A stretch of 64,000 nucleotides of DNA, from positions 3,286,001 to 3,350,000 of the forward strand of contig NC_007802.1 of NCBI RefSeq assembly GCF_000013565.1, read 5' to 3'. Shown in pieces: positions 25,928-34,816 of this stretch. Positions within the stretch are counted from its first letter, which is position 1, and every line of letters starts with the position of its first letter. The stretch is from Jannaschia sp. CCS1. GTDB taxonomy: Bacteria > Pseudomonadota > Alphaproteobacteria > Rhodobacterales > Rhodobacteraceae. Below the pieces are notes generated by a model. That model was not told the DNA's origin, made no database searches, and worked only from the letters and a program-made list of their open reading frames with translations. A program made the position numbers and the translations under genes.

Positions 25928-27019
25928 TTAAATCACACCGCGCTGGATCTGATCTTCTTCAATGCTCTCAAACAGCGCCTTGAAGTTGCCCTCACCGAAG
26001 CCGTCGTCGCCCTTGCGTTGGATGAACTCGAAGAAGATCGGCCCGATGACCGTCTTGGAAAAGATCTGCAACAGCACACGCGTCGTGCCGCCATCAACTA
26101 CCCCTTCGCCGTCAATCAGAATGCCGTGCTGCATCATCCGTTCCAGCGGCTCTTGATGATCCGTCACGCGCGCGCCGGACTTGTAATAGTAGGTGGCGGG
26201 CGGCGGCGGCATGAATTCGATCCCGTTGGCCGCGATCTGGTCGACACTGTCGTAGATTCCGTTCGTGGCGACCGCGATGTGCTGGATGCCTTCGCCCTTG
26301 TATTCGTGTAAGTATTCCTCGATCTGGCTGGTCTCATCCTTGCTCTCGTTGATCGGGATGCGGATCTTGCCACAGGGGCTGGTCAGCGCACGGGAAAACA
26401 GGCCCGTCTGCTTGCCCTCGATATCGAAGAAGCGGATTTCCTTGAAGTTGAAGGCCTTGGCGTAGAAGTCATACCAGGTCGACATATTCCCCCGCGCCAC
26501 GTTGTGGGTCAGGTGATCCAGATAGTAGAACCCGGCACCTTCGGGCTTCGGGTCGACCGCGCCCAGCCAGTCGAATTCCGCCGTATAGGGGCTGTCGTCG
26601 CCATAGGTGTCGATGAAATACAAAAGCGATCCGCCGATGCCCACCACGGCGGGCACATCTAGCGTCTTGTCCGAACCGGTGTATTCCTCGGCCCCGTAAT
26701 CGACCGCGCATTTCAGCGCATGGGCCGCATCCACGCAGCGCCACGCCATGGCAGGCGCGCAGGGCCCGTGGGCGTCCACAAACCGCGCGGCGTGGGTATC
26801 CGGCTCCCGGTTCAGGATGTAATTGATGTCGCCCTGACGGTAGAGGCTGATGTCGCGCATCTTGTGGCGCGCCACCTCCACGTAGCCCATCGCGGTGAAC
26901 AGGCGCTCCAGTTCGGCCGGGTTGGGATGGGCGAATTCAACAAATTCAAACCCGTCGGTGCCTGCCACATTGGAGGCATCGATCACGGATTTTGGGGCGT
27001 CATGCGGGAAGGGTCCCAT
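25928..27019 (-). CDS. hppD: 4-hydroxyphenylpyruvate dioxygenase
   Basis: Fe(II) dioxygenase converting 4-hydroxyphenylpyruvate to homogentisate in tyrosine catabolism, 363 residues with two vicinal-oxygen-chelate domains. Iron ligands are His169 in YYLDHLTHNV, His247 in GIQHIAVAT and Glu331 in FFEFIQRKGDDGFGEGNF, all conserved. The ATG at 27019 follows AGGAG by 7 bases; the open frame upstream is discarded. The gene is convergent with xylB (10 bases apart) and lies 136 bases downstream of the iclR gene on the same strand, making that regulator a possible controller. Confidence 0.95.
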   Translation of the reverse strand: MGPFPHDAPKSVIDASNVAGTDGFEFVEFAHPNPAELERLFTAMGYVEVARHKMRDISLYRQGDINYILNREPDTHAARFVDAHGPCAPAMAWRCVDAAHALKCAVDYGAEEYTGSDKTLDVPAVVGIGGSLLYFIDTYGDDSPYTAEFDWLGAVDPKPEGAGFYYLDHLTHNVARGNMSTWYDFYAKAFNFKEIRFFDIEGKQTGLFSRALTSPCGKIRIPINESKDETSQIEEYLHEYKGEGIQHIAVATNGIYDSVDQIAANGIEFMPPPPATYYYKSGARVTDHQEPLERMMQHGILIDGEGVVDGGTTRVLLQIFSKTVIGPIFFEFIQRKGDDGFGEGNFKALFESIEEDQIQRGVI

Positions 27020-27155
27020 GGCGGTTCTCCTGATTTGACCGTCGCGTGGAACGTGCCCTTCACGCGACAAACAAAACCCGGCCCGCGGGGCGTCTCGCCC
27101 CAATGGGCGATCGGCGGTTGCAGATGTAACAGGTTTGGGCCCCGAAATTCAACCC

Positions 27156-28010
27156 TCAACTGCGCGGCCTCTCAGCCCCCATCGCCGTCGACAACTCCGC
27201 CGCGGCGGCCATGACAGCCTGCGCGATCTCTTCCGTCTGGGCGACGCTGATGCGGCTGACCGGACCGGACACACTGATGCCCGCCACGGCCTCTCCACTG
27301 AAATCAAGAACGGGGGCCGCGATGCACCTCATGCCCTCGTTCTTCTCCTCATCATCAATGGAATAGCCCCGTTCGCGCGTCGCCTCCAGATCCGCGCGCA
27401 GCGTGGCGGGTTCCGTCAGCGTGCGGGAGGTGAACTGGTCCAGCGGGGCCGTTGCGATCAGGCGCGACAGGCGATCATCGCTCATCTGCGCCAGAAGCGC
27501 CTTGCCGATGCCCGAGGCATGCATGGGCGACAGTGTCCCGGGCGGAAAGAAGGCCCGGATGGAGGCGTGGGTTTCCACCTGGCTCACGAACAACACATGG
27601 GTGTCACGGGCGACGCCGAGGTTGGCGGTCTCTCCGGTGATTTCCATCAGACGCCGCATGACGGGCCGCGCGCGATCGACCAGCGAAGTGCGCCGCAGGT
27701 AGCGCGCCCCGATCACGAAGGCCCGTGCCCCGATATGCCAATGCTGCGCGGTGGGGTCAAATTCCACCAACCCCCGCCCCTCCAACGTCACGAGGATCCG
27801 GTAAACGGTGGCGGGCGATTGATCGAGGTCCTTGGCCAGAACCGACAGCGTTGCGCCGCGCGTTGCACTAAGGTGTTCAAACACTTCCATCGCGCGATCC
27901 AGCGATTTGATCGTATTCTGTGCGGTCTTGTCATCCCAGCCGCGTGGACGCCCACGGGCCCGGCGGGACGGACCGGAGGCCGGGGGTGTGCTTGAACTCG
28001 CCATCGACAT
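27156..28010 (-). CDS. IclR family transcriptional regulator (BhcR-like)
   Basis: IclR-type regulator, 284 residues. A basic N-terminal tail (RRARGRPRGWDD) is followed by the winged helix-turn-helix (NTIKSLDRAMEVFEHLS, then QSPATVYRILVTLEGRGLVE) and the effector-binding domain (GETANLGVARDTHVLFVSQV, FFPPGTLSPMHASGIGKALL). The wording of these segments recalls BhcR, the glyoxylate-responsive regulator of the beta-hydroxyaspartate cycle in Paracoccus, but no bhc gene is adjacent, so the assignment is tentative. A dyad lies just upstream of the start and may be its own operator. Confidence 0.88.
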   Translation of the reverse strand: MSMASSSTPPASGPSRRARGRPRGWDDKTAQNTIKSLDRAMEVFEHLSATRGATLSVLAKDLDQSPATVYRILVTLEGRGLVEFDPTAQHWHIGARAFVIGARYLRRTSLVDRARPVMRRLMEITGETANLGVARDTHVLFVSQVETHASIRAFFPPGTLSPMHASGIGKALLAQMSDDRLSRLIATAPLDQFTSRTLTEPATLRADLEATRERGYSIDDEEKNEGMRCIAAPVLDFSGEAVAGISVSGPVSRISVAQTEEIAQAVMAAAAELSTAMGAERPRS

Positions 28011-28022
28011 CCATCCAATTTG

Positions 28023-28038
28023 AAATGATTTTTCATTT
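28023..28038. promoter_or_regulatory. Candidate IclR-family operator
   Basis: AAATGA-TTTT-TCATTT is a perfect 6-base inverted repeat. The surrounding TTGAAATGATTT resembles the E. coli IclR site TGGAAATGATTTCCA at 11 of 12 positions of its first part. It ends 12 bases upstream of the iclR start, fitting autoregulation, and lies about 100 bases before the divergent glycosyltransferase. Confidence 0.45.
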
Positions 28039-28138
28039 TGGGTCCGCGCGCGGGATCTGTAAAGGGCACACTGATCGGATTATCCCGGTCCGCAGGCCGC
28101 CTGCGCCCGGTTCAAATGCGGGACAGGGCGTGATATCC

Positions 28139-29983
28139 ATGGCGAAACGACACCGGCGAACCGGGGATACAGGGCACGTGCAGCACCTCAAGACCAGCTC
28201 CAAACATGGCGACGTGCTCGCCGTGTCGATGATGAAGGATGAGGCCCCGTTCCTTCTGGAATGGGTCGCGCATCATCTGGCGGTGGGCTTCACGGATATC
28301 CTTGTCTACACCAACGATTGCTCGGACGGCACCGACACGATGCTGCAACGGCTGGAAGAGCTTGGCCTTTGTCATCATCGCGAAAACATCATCGCGGAGG
28401 GCATCAAACCGCAACCCTCTGCCCTGAAACATGCGCAGGCCGAACCAATTGTGCGGCAGGCCGACTGGGTGCTGGTCTTCGATGCGGACGAGTTTTTGTG
28501 TGTGCGCCATCCTTCCCATTCCGTCGAAGGGATGTTGGATGATGCGGTCGCCCAAGGGGCCACTGGCATCGTGATCACATGGCGGATCTATGGCTCCGGT
28601 GGGGTGGTCGACTGGTCCAGTGACCCGGTGACCGAGCAATATATTCGCGCGGCCCCGCCCCTTTGGAACAAGGGCTGGGGCGTGAAGACCCTGTTCAAAT
28701 TCGATGCCAAATACTGGAAGCTCGGCATCCACCGCCCGTCGATCAAGAACAAATGGCTGGAAACGGACTTCCCCGACAGCGTGACATGGCTCAACGGCTC
28801 CGGTCGCCCAATGGAAGATTATTTCAAGTTCCGCGGCTGGCGCTCCATCCGGCGCACGGTGGGCTACGACTGGGCCCAGATGAACCACTATGCCGTCAAG
28901 TCCGTGGATGCCTATGCCGTGCGCAAGTTTCGCGGCAATGTGAACAACAAGAAAGACAAGTATAACAACGACTATTGGTCGCTTCAGGACCGCAATGAGG
29001 TGGAAGATCAGGCCGCCCTGATCCATGCCGAAAAGCGCGCTGACATCATGACCGAATTGTTGAAGGACCCGGTGCTGAACGAATTGCACTTCGCAGCACT
29101 CGACCGGGTTGAGGCGCGCCTGGATGCGTATCGCAAGACCGACGCCTATGCCGAGTTGCGAGAAGGGTTGATCGCGGCGGGCAAGGTGCCGATCACCCAG
29201 ATCGAGGCCAAGCCACCCAAGGCCCGCGACCCCGCCAAGATCGCTGCGCTGATGAGCCGGGTGGAGAAGGACGCCGCCGCCAAGCCGATAGAGGAGCGGC
29301 GCAGTGACACCATTGCAGGATGGGCCGCGTCAGACGGGGATCCTTACGTGCAGGGGGATATCGACATCTCAGGTGAGATCGGGCTGGAATGGGTGGAAAA
29401 CCACGGGATCGAGCTGCCCGCCGATCCGCGCGTGTTCTCGCCCGAAAGCCTCGACGCGATCATTCTGAGCCGGTTTGAACGTCGCCACGCGCGCAACATT
29501 GCAGGATATCTGGAAAATTGCCCCCGCGTGCTGGAGATTGGGGCCGGCATCGGCTTCATCGGTATGCGCATGGTCAAGATGAGCGAGGGCCTTGTTTACA
29601 TGGCCCAGGACGGTCGCGCACCGCTTGTGCGTTATGGGCGCGACCTGGCCGGGCGGGCGGATGTGGCCAGTGATCGGTTGAAGTTCACTGATGGGCCGCT
29701 GGTCTTTCCGGGGGATTGGGCGGCGCAGGCCAGCGGGCTCGCGGCTTATCTGGCGGATTTCAAACCGGATGCTCTGCGGATCGGGCGCGCGTCGGATCTG
29801 CCCGCAGAGATCCTGGCCAATCAGGACCTCATTGGCCTGTCGCGCATCATCATCCCTGTGATTTCTGATGCACAGGCCGATGCGTACCGCGCTGATTACG
29901 CGCCCGTTCTGACCGACAAGGGTTTTCAGGAGGATCCTGACCGCGCCAGCGCAGGGTCTTTGCAATTCAATCGCGCGTCCTGA
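28139..29983 (+). CDS. GT2-type glycosyltransferase fused to a methyltransferase-like domain
   Basis: A 614-residue two-part protein. Residues 25-340 form a glycosyltransferase of the Glyco_tranf_2_4 type: SMMKDEAPFLLEWVAHHL, TNDCSDGTD for nucleotide-sugar binding and FDADEF (Asp115-Glu118) as the metal-binding DxD. Then WGVKTLFKF, LGIHRPS and RGNVNNKKDKYN are shared with the gene at 38666. After a lysine-rich linker, residues 440-614 contain VLEIGAGIGFIGM (464 on), a SAM-methyltransferase motif I followed by FkbM-like order. No signal peptide or membrane segment, so cytosolic. It is the first gene of the glycosyltransferase cluster; the acceptor is unknown. Confidence 0.78.
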   Translation: MAKRHRRTGDTGHVQHLKTSSKHGDVLAVSMMKDEAPFLLEWVAHHLAVGFTDILVYTNDCSDGTDTMLQRLEELGLCHHRENIIAEGIKPQPSALKHAQAEPIVRQADWVLVFDADEFLCVRHPSHSVEGMLDDAVAQGATGIVITWRIYGSGGVVDWSSDPVTEQYIRAAPPLWNKGWGVKTLFKFDAKYWKLGIHRPSIKNKWLETDFPDSVTWLNGSGRPMEDYFKFRGWRSIRRTVGYDWAQMNHYAVKSVDAYAVRKFRGNVNNKKDKYNNDYWSLQDRNEVEDQAALIHAEKRADIMTELLKDPVLNELHFAALDRVEARLDAYRKTDAYAELREGLIAAGKVPITQIEAKPPKARDPAKIAALMSRVEKDAAAKPIEERRSDTIAGWAASDGDPYVQGDIDISGEIGLEWVENHGIELPADPRVFSPESLDAIILSRFERRHARNIAGYLENCPRVLEIGAGIGFIGMRMVKMSEGLVYMAQDGRAPLVRYGRDLAGRADVASDRLKFTDGPLVFPGDWAAQASGLAAYLADFKPDALRIGRASDLPAEILANQDLIGLSRIIIPVISDAQADAYRADYAPVLTDKGFQEDPDRASAGSLQFNRAS

Positions 29984-30046
29984 CATGTCAGGGCTTGGCG
30001 CGGCGCACGGGCGTGGCTAGCCTGCGCTGAACAAAGGGGGCCGCGC

Positions 30047-31474
30047 GTGGCAGACACGTCTGATGAGAATGACCTGACGGCCAGCCACGGCGTGGTGCTG
30101 CGGGCCAGGAATGGCGATGTCATTCGCTACGATCCTTCGGGCCTCGTGCTGCGGCTGTCGGACCGTGTCGTCGAGGATCTCGCGTTGCGTCTGCCCAGCC
30201 GGGACACGCCTGTTGCCACACCCGCCAATACAGCGGACCTGCCCGAAGGCATCGACGCATGGGACGCGCGGACCGAGGGCGACTGGATCACCTTCACCGC
30301 GCGCCTGCCCGGCGACCAGGGCGTGCGCGGCTTTCGCGCCCATATCGACGGTGGGGATATCATAGCCGAGGCCAATGGCCCGGTCCTGGGGATACTTGGC
30401 ATCGGTGGTGCCAGTGCGGCCCTCGCCACACGCATACCCGCCCGCTACCCGCAACATATCGTTGCCCCCGCCGATGACATCGGCGCAGTCGGTCACGCCG
30501 GGATTGAATTAGCAAAGTCTTGCAACCGGTTAGAGCACTTGCGTGAAGTGACACATGAAGCCCTTGTAGCGCAATCTATCCTGGATTGGCGCATGGCGGA
30601 CTTCGGTCCCCTGCCGCTTTTCGTGACACGGGTAGAGACAGACAGTTCCACCACCACAGCGGATCTTGCCTGTGGAAAAGCTGTGGAGAACTTGTTGATT
30701 GCGGCAGCGAATTTGCGCGCGGCGGCCGACCTCATGGGCAAGTCTGCGAAGGTCTTGGCCGTCACGCTGGACTTCGCGCTGGAGGATCATTCCGACACCG
30801 CGCAGGCCTACCGCGACGGTATGCTCGCGGTGATGGAGGCGGTCAGCAGCGGCCTCTGGTCCCTCGGGTTCGACCGCCCGCTCTTCGTGTCGCGCTTCTA
30901 TTCCGGCCTGCCCGACGTGGCCCCCGGCCCGGCTTTGGACGGTCAGTGGGAGCTGAGCTGGTCCCATGGCGACCACCGTCTGATCCACTCCGCCCCTGCC
31001 TATATGTTCGCGCTCGATGAGTACGACCGCCCCACCGACATCGCCCGCACGCAGCAGGCGGAAATGACCGCCTCGGCCATTGCGGAGGCCGCCACATGGA
31101 AGTGCCCGACCCTGCATTTGGCCGAGCTGGAAGGCAAAACCCTGCGCGTCGCCGCGCGGGCCGCGGGGCCGTTGGTTCTGGACGATGCGGATCCCTTCCT
31201 GGCAGGCGCACACGGTGGTTTCCACCTGACGGGCTGTGAGAATGGGGCAGAGATCAACGCTGTTTGCATTGCCGAGGACGACCCGCAAAGCCTTGTTCTG
31301 CACTTGTCGAAGGTGCCCGAAGGCGCGGATCTGCGCCTCGCCTATGCCTGTGCGGGCACGCGGAATGTGGGGGCCCTGCGCGACGATTGGACCCTCACCA
31401 GCGCCACCGGGGGCGCGCTGCACCGATGGGCCTTGCCCGCCCATCTGCCCATCACCGGCGGACGTCATGCTTGA
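30047..31474 (+). CDS. Uncharacterised protein of the glycan cluster
   Basis: A 475-residue protein with a GTG start preceded by a GGGGG-rich site; no signal peptide. I do not recognise it with confidence. The central part (FVTRVETDSSTTTADLACGK, then LAVTLDFALEDHSDTAQAYR) is arranged like SGNH/sialate O-acetylesterase-type proteins, which alternate substrate loops with a carbohydrate-binding C-terminal beta domain, but no GDSL or QSN serine motif is visible. A more AT-rich patch lies near 30500-30600. The stop overlaps the next gene by 8 bases, so it acts with it and with the RTX sulfatase downstream. Confidence 0.6.
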   Translation: MADTSDENDLTASHGVVLRARNGDVIRYDPSGLVLRLSDRVVEDLALRLPSRDTPVATPANTADLPEGIDAWDARTEGDWITFTARLPGDQGVRGFRAHIDGGDIIAEANGPVLGILGIGGASAALATRIPARYPQHIVAPADDIGAVGHAGIELAKSCNRLEHLREVTHEALVAQSILDWRMADFGPLPLFVTRVETDSSTTTADLACGKAVENLLIAAANLRAAADLMGKSAKVLAVTLDFALEDHSDTAQAYRDGMLAVMEAVSSGLWSLGFDRPLFVSRFYSGLPDVAPGPALDGQWELSWSHGDHRLIHSAPAYMFALDEYDRPTDIARTQQAEMTASAIAEAATWKCPTLHLAELEGKTLRVAARAAGPLVLDDADPFLAGAHGGFHLTGCENGAEINAVCIAEDDPQSLVLHLSKVPEGADLRLAYACAGTRNVGALRDDWTLTSATGGALHRWALPAHLPITGGRHA

Positions 31475-32225
31475 GCTGGACACCAACCTGCCGCGCGGCA
31501 CCTTGTGCGCCGCGCACCCCAGCGCGGTCTCAAGCGATCTGACGGGCGCGCTCTGGTGGCACGGATCGGCGGCGCAGATGGAGCAGGACCCGAACACGGG
31601 GGCGGTGTCCCGATGGCAGGCCTTTGACGGCGGACCGCCTGCCCTGCCGACCGAGCCCAACAGCGGCAACGGTCAGATCGGACAGGTCGATGACCTCTTC
31701 GGCCTGCAATGCCGGGCGGGCACCCATTGCGGGGTCGTCGCGCAGGATGTCGCGCCCGATGCCGCCACCGCGACCATCGCCGTGCGGTTCTACACGCCCC
31801 CCGGGGAAGACGCGCGGACCCTTTTTGCACTCAACGCTCCCGGCGCCGGCAATTACGTGTTCCTGTCCGAAGCCGGCGGCGTGCTGACCGCCAAGGACGA
31901 TCAAGGACGGGCCGAGGTCACACTGCCCTGCACCGACATTGACGCCCCGCACCTGGCCATTGTGTCATTGCACGGGGACCGCTTGGCGCTGGCCCTGGGG
32001 CGGGAGCGCGTTGACATGCACGCAAGGGACCTCATCCTGACCGGGTCCGCGAGTCTCTTTATCGGATGCCGCAACCAGCGGCCCCGGTTGCTGAAAACCC
32101 TGGGGGCCGCCTTGATCCTTGACGTCTGGCTGTTTCCGGGCCGGGCATTACTGCACGAAGACACCGAGCAAGAGGCAAAGGCACTGACCGCGCTGAACCG
32201 CCATCACCTCTGGGCTGCTGCATGA
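31467..32225 (+). CDS. Uncharacterised protein, possibly concanavalin/LamG-like fold
   Basis: A 252-residue protein, start ATG 31467 inside the end of the previous gene. It has a beta-rich pattern (TIAVRFYTPPGEDARTLFAL, NYVFLSEAGGVLTAKD, LAIVSLHGDRLALALGRERV) resembling LamG/concanavalin A-like lectin domains. No signal peptide, no catalytic motif I can name. It overlaps both neighbours (8 bases upstream, 4 bases downstream with the sulfatase), so the three are translationally coupled. A glycan-binding role alongside the sulfatase is plausible but inferred from fold pattern and context only. Confidence 0.55.
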   Translation: MLELDTNLPRGTLCAAHPSAVSSDLTGALWWHGSAAQMEQDPNTGAVSRWQAFDGGPPALPTEPNSGNGQIGQVDDLFGLQCRAGTHCGVVAQDVAPDAATATIAVRFYTPPGEDARTLFALNAPGAGNYVFLSEAGGVLTAKDDQGRAEVTLPCTDIDAPHLAIVSLHGDRLALALGRERVDMHARDLILTGSASLFIGCRNQRPRLLKTLGAALILDVWLFPGRALLHEDTEQEAKALTALNRHHLWAAA

Positions 32226-34534
32226 GCTTTACGAAAGACAGCGTCGCGGGTGGCAACATCTGCGTGATCTGGGTCGATGACATGATCGACGTGTTCACCT
32301 GGCGCAAGACCTTCGGGCTGGAAATCCAGACCCCCCATCTGGATCGTCTGATGTCCGAGGGCGTGCGGTTTTCCAACGCCTATGCCACCGTGCCGCTCTG
32401 CGCGCCCTGCCGTGCGGAACTGGCGACCGGGATCTCTCCGTTTCGCAGCGGCCTGGTGGACCTCAACCGCTTCTGGCGGGACGTCTATCCGCCAGAGAAA
32501 GCGTGGGCCTACGACCTGCGCCGCAACGGGTTCTACAACTTTACCACCGGCAAAGTAGACAGCAATTACAAACCGATGCCGGAAGAGTACCGCCGCCTGC
32601 TGTTCCATGAGGACGTATTGGCCGAAGACAAGGGCCGCCGCCGAGGCGTCCATGCCTACCTGGATCGCGGTCCCGGCATCAAAGGCGTGAACCACCCCGA
32701 CGATGACGGCAGCTATGATCACACGTTCTTCGACAACCGCGTGGCGCAGAATGCCATTGATTTCCTGGGCCGCGCGGATCCAAACCGTCGCCACCTGATC
32801 CAGCTTGGGTTCAAACATCCGCACTACAACCTCGTCGCGCCCGACCGCTTCTATGCGCAGTATGACCCGGCTGACATTGTCTGGCCCTCCATCGCAGCGC
32901 CCGAGGATTACTTCGGCCCCCAACCCGGATTTGCCGTTTATGAAGCCGCCTATATCGCCAATGGCGCCTGGACGCCCGAGAAGGCGGGCGACAATGCCTG
33001 GCGTCAGGTTGTGCGCGCCTATTTCGCCTGTATCAGCCACGTGGATCACGAAATCGGGCGCTTCATGGACGCCTTGCGCACCTCGCCTTTCGCCGAAAAT
33101 ACGACGGTGATTTTCCTCAGCGACAACGGCTTCAACCTTGGCAACCACGACAGTTTTCACAAGATGAGCCAGTGGGATAGCGCCGCCCACATCCCCCTTG
33201 GCCTCTGGCACGCGGGGCTTGAGCCGCGCGTGGAACCCATCCCCGTCTCACTCCACAATATCCCCAAGACGATCATGGATCTGGCAGGCCTACCGCCCCG
33301 GCCCGACTGGACCTCCGGCCAGTCCCTGCTGCCCTTGATCGACGACAGTTTCGGTAGCTACGACACCACGAAATCCCCCATAACCTGCGTGTTCGGCACC
33401 CTCTCCGTTCGCCCCTCCGTCGATGGCCTCAGCCAGTATCGCTATTTCCGCTACCCCAACGGCGAAGAGCATGTCTACGATCTGGTAGAAGACCCCGGAG
33501 AGACCCAAAACCTTGCCGACAGCGCCCCGCTGGAAGCCCTGCGGGACGAGTTGACCCGGGGGGCCCTGAACCTTGGCCTTGACCTGCGCGGGTTTGAGAA
33601 CCCGGCAGAGGGCGTGAACGCGATGATGGCCGTGGACGGCTCCGTCGTGTTGGCCGGAGGGCGCGCGGACAACGATTATTGGGCCTACGGCAAGGACGCC
33701 GAAAAGATCAAAGAAGAGAAAGACGGCGGCACCGATACGCTTTGGTACATGGCGGGGCCCGATGATTACGTCCTCCACTGCCCCGCCAACATCGAGAAAA
33801 TCCGCATCGCCACCGTCGTGTCCCGCAAGGAGGAGGGTGCAGGCCAAGGCCCCCAACCCGAGGGCAAACGCATCCGCATCGTGGCCCACCCCGACAGCCC
33901 CATCGAATTCGAGACGTCCGAACGGGTCGAAGTCGACGTCACAGGTTCCACCGGGGACGATGTGATGATCGGCCCCAAACACGGCTCCGCCACCTTCTAT
34001 GGCGGCAAAGGCAATGACACGATGATCGCGCGTGCCAAGCAGGGCAACCGCCGCCATGGCTTCTATGGCGAGGAGGGCAACGATACGCTCCATGGTGGGC
34101 CGGGTCGCGATACGCTGGACGGTGGCACCGGTGACGACGAGATCCACGGCAACACGGGCCGCAATCACATCTTCGGCGGCCACGGCAACGATGTCATCTA
34201 CGATGGTGAAGGGGCCTCCACAATCGACACAGGGCCCGGCCAGAACACGCTACATCTGTGCGCCGGAGATCACGAGGTCGCCACCGGCTCCGGCGTCACC
34301 CGCATAACGCCCGAACCCGGGGCGAAAGTCTTCACACCCGCTTATGGTGGCGTGACCGTGATCACGCAATGGGACGCGGATCAGACCTACGATCTCAGCG
34401 CCTGGCCCGCCCCGCCGACGATCACGCGGTCCGTCAACCGTGTCCGCATGCGCTGCGGCCTCACTATCCTTGATCTCCACGATGTGGCCGCGATCGCCGA
34501 CATCACAGCGCAACTCGTCGGACCCAAGCGCTGA
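32222..34534 (+). CDS. Sulfatase with C-terminal RTX (hemolysin-type) calcium-binding repeats
   Basis: A 770-residue enzyme. Residues 10-450 are an alkaline-phosphatase-fold sulfatase: metal ligands Asp19/Asp20, the formylglycine site VPLCAPCRAELATG (CxPxR, Cys60-Arg64), and FLSDNGFNLGNHD (Asp301, Asn302, His309) with Lys314. Residues 575-670 hold at least five RTX nonapeptide repeats (GGKGNDTMI, GEEGNDTLH, GGPGRDTLD, GGTGDDEIH, GGHGNDVIY). There is no N-terminal signal peptide, so the repeats suggest type I secretion, although the tail beyond residue 680 has a final domain of its own. Cys60 needs cytosolic formylglycine maturation before export. Probably desulfates an extracellular polysaccharide. 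Confidence 0.85.
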   Translation: MSFTKDSVAGGNICVIWVDDMIDVFTWRKTFGLEIQTPHLDRLMSEGVRFSNAYATVPLCAPCRAELATGISPFRSGLVDLNRFWRDVYPPEKAWAYDLRRNGFYNFTTGKVDSNYKPMPEEYRRLLFHEDVLAEDKGRRRGVHAYLDRGPGIKGVNHPDDDGSYDHTFFDNRVAQNAIDFLGRADPNRRHLIQLGFKHPHYNLVAPDRFYAQYDPADIVWPSIAAPEDYFGPQPGFAVYEAAYIANGAWTPEKAGDNAWRQVVRAYFACISHVDHEIGRFMDALRTSPFAENTTVIFLSDNGFNLGNHDSFHKMSQWDSAAHIPLGLWHAGLEPRVEPIPVSLHNIPKTIMDLAGLPPRPDWTSGQSLLPLIDDSFGSYDTTKSPITCVFGTLSVRPSVDGLSQYRYFRYPNGEEHVYDLVEDPGETQNLADSAPLEALRDELTRGALNLGLDLRGFENPAEGVNAMMAVDGSVVLAGGRADNDYWAYGKDAEKIKEEKDGGTDTLWYMAGPDDYVLHCPANIEKIRIATVVSRKEEGAGQGPQPEGKRIRIVAHPDSPIEFETSERVEVDVTGSTGDDVMIGPKHGSATFYGGKGNDTMIARAKQGNRRHGFYGEEGNDTLHGGPGRDTLDGGTGDDEIHGNTGRNHIFGGHGNDVIYDGEGASTIDTGPGQNTLHLCAGDHEVATGSGVTRITPEPGAKVFTPAYGGVTVITQWDADQTYDLSAWPAPPTITRSVNRVRMRCGLTILDLHDVAAIADITAQLVGPKR

Positions 34535-34816
34535 CGCCCCCCTTTCATCTTGCCACCAAAACGCAATCGCGCACGGTCCCGCAAACACCACCGACGCCGG
34601 TCACAGACCCTACGGGACGGCGGGAGGGGCGAGGTCGGCGTTTTTTGCCTGGCAAAAATCGTTGACCAGCGTCTCCCCGTCCCGCTTCACAAACCTGCAA
34701 CACGCCGCCACGAAACGCGCCAAAACCCTTTGCCAAAAGTCCGCGAATACGGGACAAAGATGCCAACCAAGCGCGGACAAATCCGCCACGACCCGAGCAG
34801 CAAAAAGGCCACCACC
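34535..34816. other. Gap between sulfatase and the glycosyltransferase set
   Basis: 282 bases without a convincing gene; a frame continuous with the next gene is open but encodes only arginine-rich, atypical residues. It may carry a promoter for the five-gene glycosyltransferase operon. A short self-complementary TTTTTGCC/GGCAAAAA element sits near 34641. Confidence 0.4.

Noticed and set aside
25918-25941. Tandem ATCACACCGC copies at the xylB/hppD junction
   Set aside because: A 10-base duplication across the hppD stop; it does not disrupt either gene and probably reflects slippage.
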